From Melastoma dodecandrum (lineage: Eukaryota; Streptophyta; Magnoliopsida; Myrtales; Melastomataceae): a DNA stretch of 64,000 nt. Shown piece after piece: positions 63,820 through 64,000 of the stretch (position 1 is its first letter; each line of letters starts with the position of its first letter). The notes beneath the pieces are model-generated. The model did no database searches. It was not told the origin of the DNA and saw nothing but the letters and a program-made list of their open reading frames with translations. Position numbers and translations under genes: made by a program. The stretch spans positions 1 through 64,000 of the forward strand of contig JARUPY010000267.1 in assembly GCA_029817715.1 (NCBI GenBank), read 5' to 3'.

Positions 63820-64000
63820 GGATTATACGGATTTACAATTCTGAGGAGAAATTTTGATTATATTTCGTTGTTTTCTCTTTCTGATATCTTCGGTTATCGA
63901 GTTTAAATCGACGATAACGACCGTTTAAATTTTGGCAACATCATTAAAGTTTTGAATGATGTTTGTTATTAACGCAATCGGATAAGTATGAATAATCTCG
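63820..64000 (+). mobile_element. Start of the internal region of the copia-like element
   Basis: Untranslated leader of the element, no complete coding frame before the window ends. Confidence 0.5.

Overview
The window is nuclear DNA of a flowering plant, most likely a eudicot. Most genes are broken by GT-AG introns with plant-type exon phases. The protein families are plant-specific or plant-typical: MATH-BTB BPM, PALE CRESS, GATL, adenylate-IPT, GID1, AHP, chloroplast SecY2, FAP1-type chalcone isomerase fold, and PPR. Spacers carry telo-boxes, site II motifs and copia-like LTRs. I cannot fix the species from sequence alone. Genes lie about every 3-4 kb, as in a compact genome, and the spacers hold unusually long C/G homopolymers.

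Layout. 1-6.7 kb: a badly decayed GID1 gibberellin-receptor gene in otherwise gene-free DNA. 6.7-7.9 kb: a secreted LRR protein (-). 10.4-14.4 kb: three tandem minus-strand genes of the histidine-containing phosphotransfer (AHP) family, two with intact six-exon structure and one decayed. In all three the phosphoacceptor His is replaced. 16-17.1 kb: GATL glycosyltransferase (+). 17.9-18.4 kb: small plant protein (-), divergent from mitochondrial EF-Tu (+, 12 exons, 18.8-22.3 kb). 23.3-25.8 kb: BPM Cul3 adaptor (+). 26.1-28.1 kb: LSM2 (+). 28.4 kb: last-exon fragment of a dienelactone-hydrolase-like gene (-). 29-31.3 kb: PALE CRESS (+). 32.9-34.1 kb: glutathione peroxidase (+). 34.9-35.5 kb: His-rich 8-Cys nsLTP-like protein (+). 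36.8-37.8 kb: adenylate isopentenyltransferase (-). 40.2-41.2 kb: SmD1 (-). 42.1-43.9 kb: truncated SCY2 (-). 44.3-44.7 kb: possible gene remnant (-). 46.7-48.8 kb: PPR (-). 49.2-50.6 kb: FAP1-like (-). 51.6-53.1 kb: PRP18 pseudogene (-), head to head with WDR5 (+, 53.3-54.7 kb), which has one frameshift. 55-58.3 kb: repeats, including an LTR-like block with tandem arrays. 59-61.7 kb: TRM82/WDR4 subunit (-). 62.4-62.9 kb: Gnk2-domain secreted protein (-). From 63.2 kb: the 5' LTR and PBS of a copia-like retrotransposon that runs off the window.

Themes. Most genes are housekeeping functions (RNA processing, organelle translation and protein export, tRNA modification, chromatin) in ordinary plant order. 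The remarkable feature is decay next to intact genes: GID1, one AHP copy, SCY2, PRP18, a hydrolase fragment and possibly WDR5. This is what fractionation after a whole-genome or segmental duplication would look like. The most unusual candidate system is the tandem array of pseudo-phosphotransfer proteins, about 22 kb from a cytokinin-synthesis gene (IPT). By analogy with Arabidopsis AHP6 such proteins could damp cytokinin phosphorelay.
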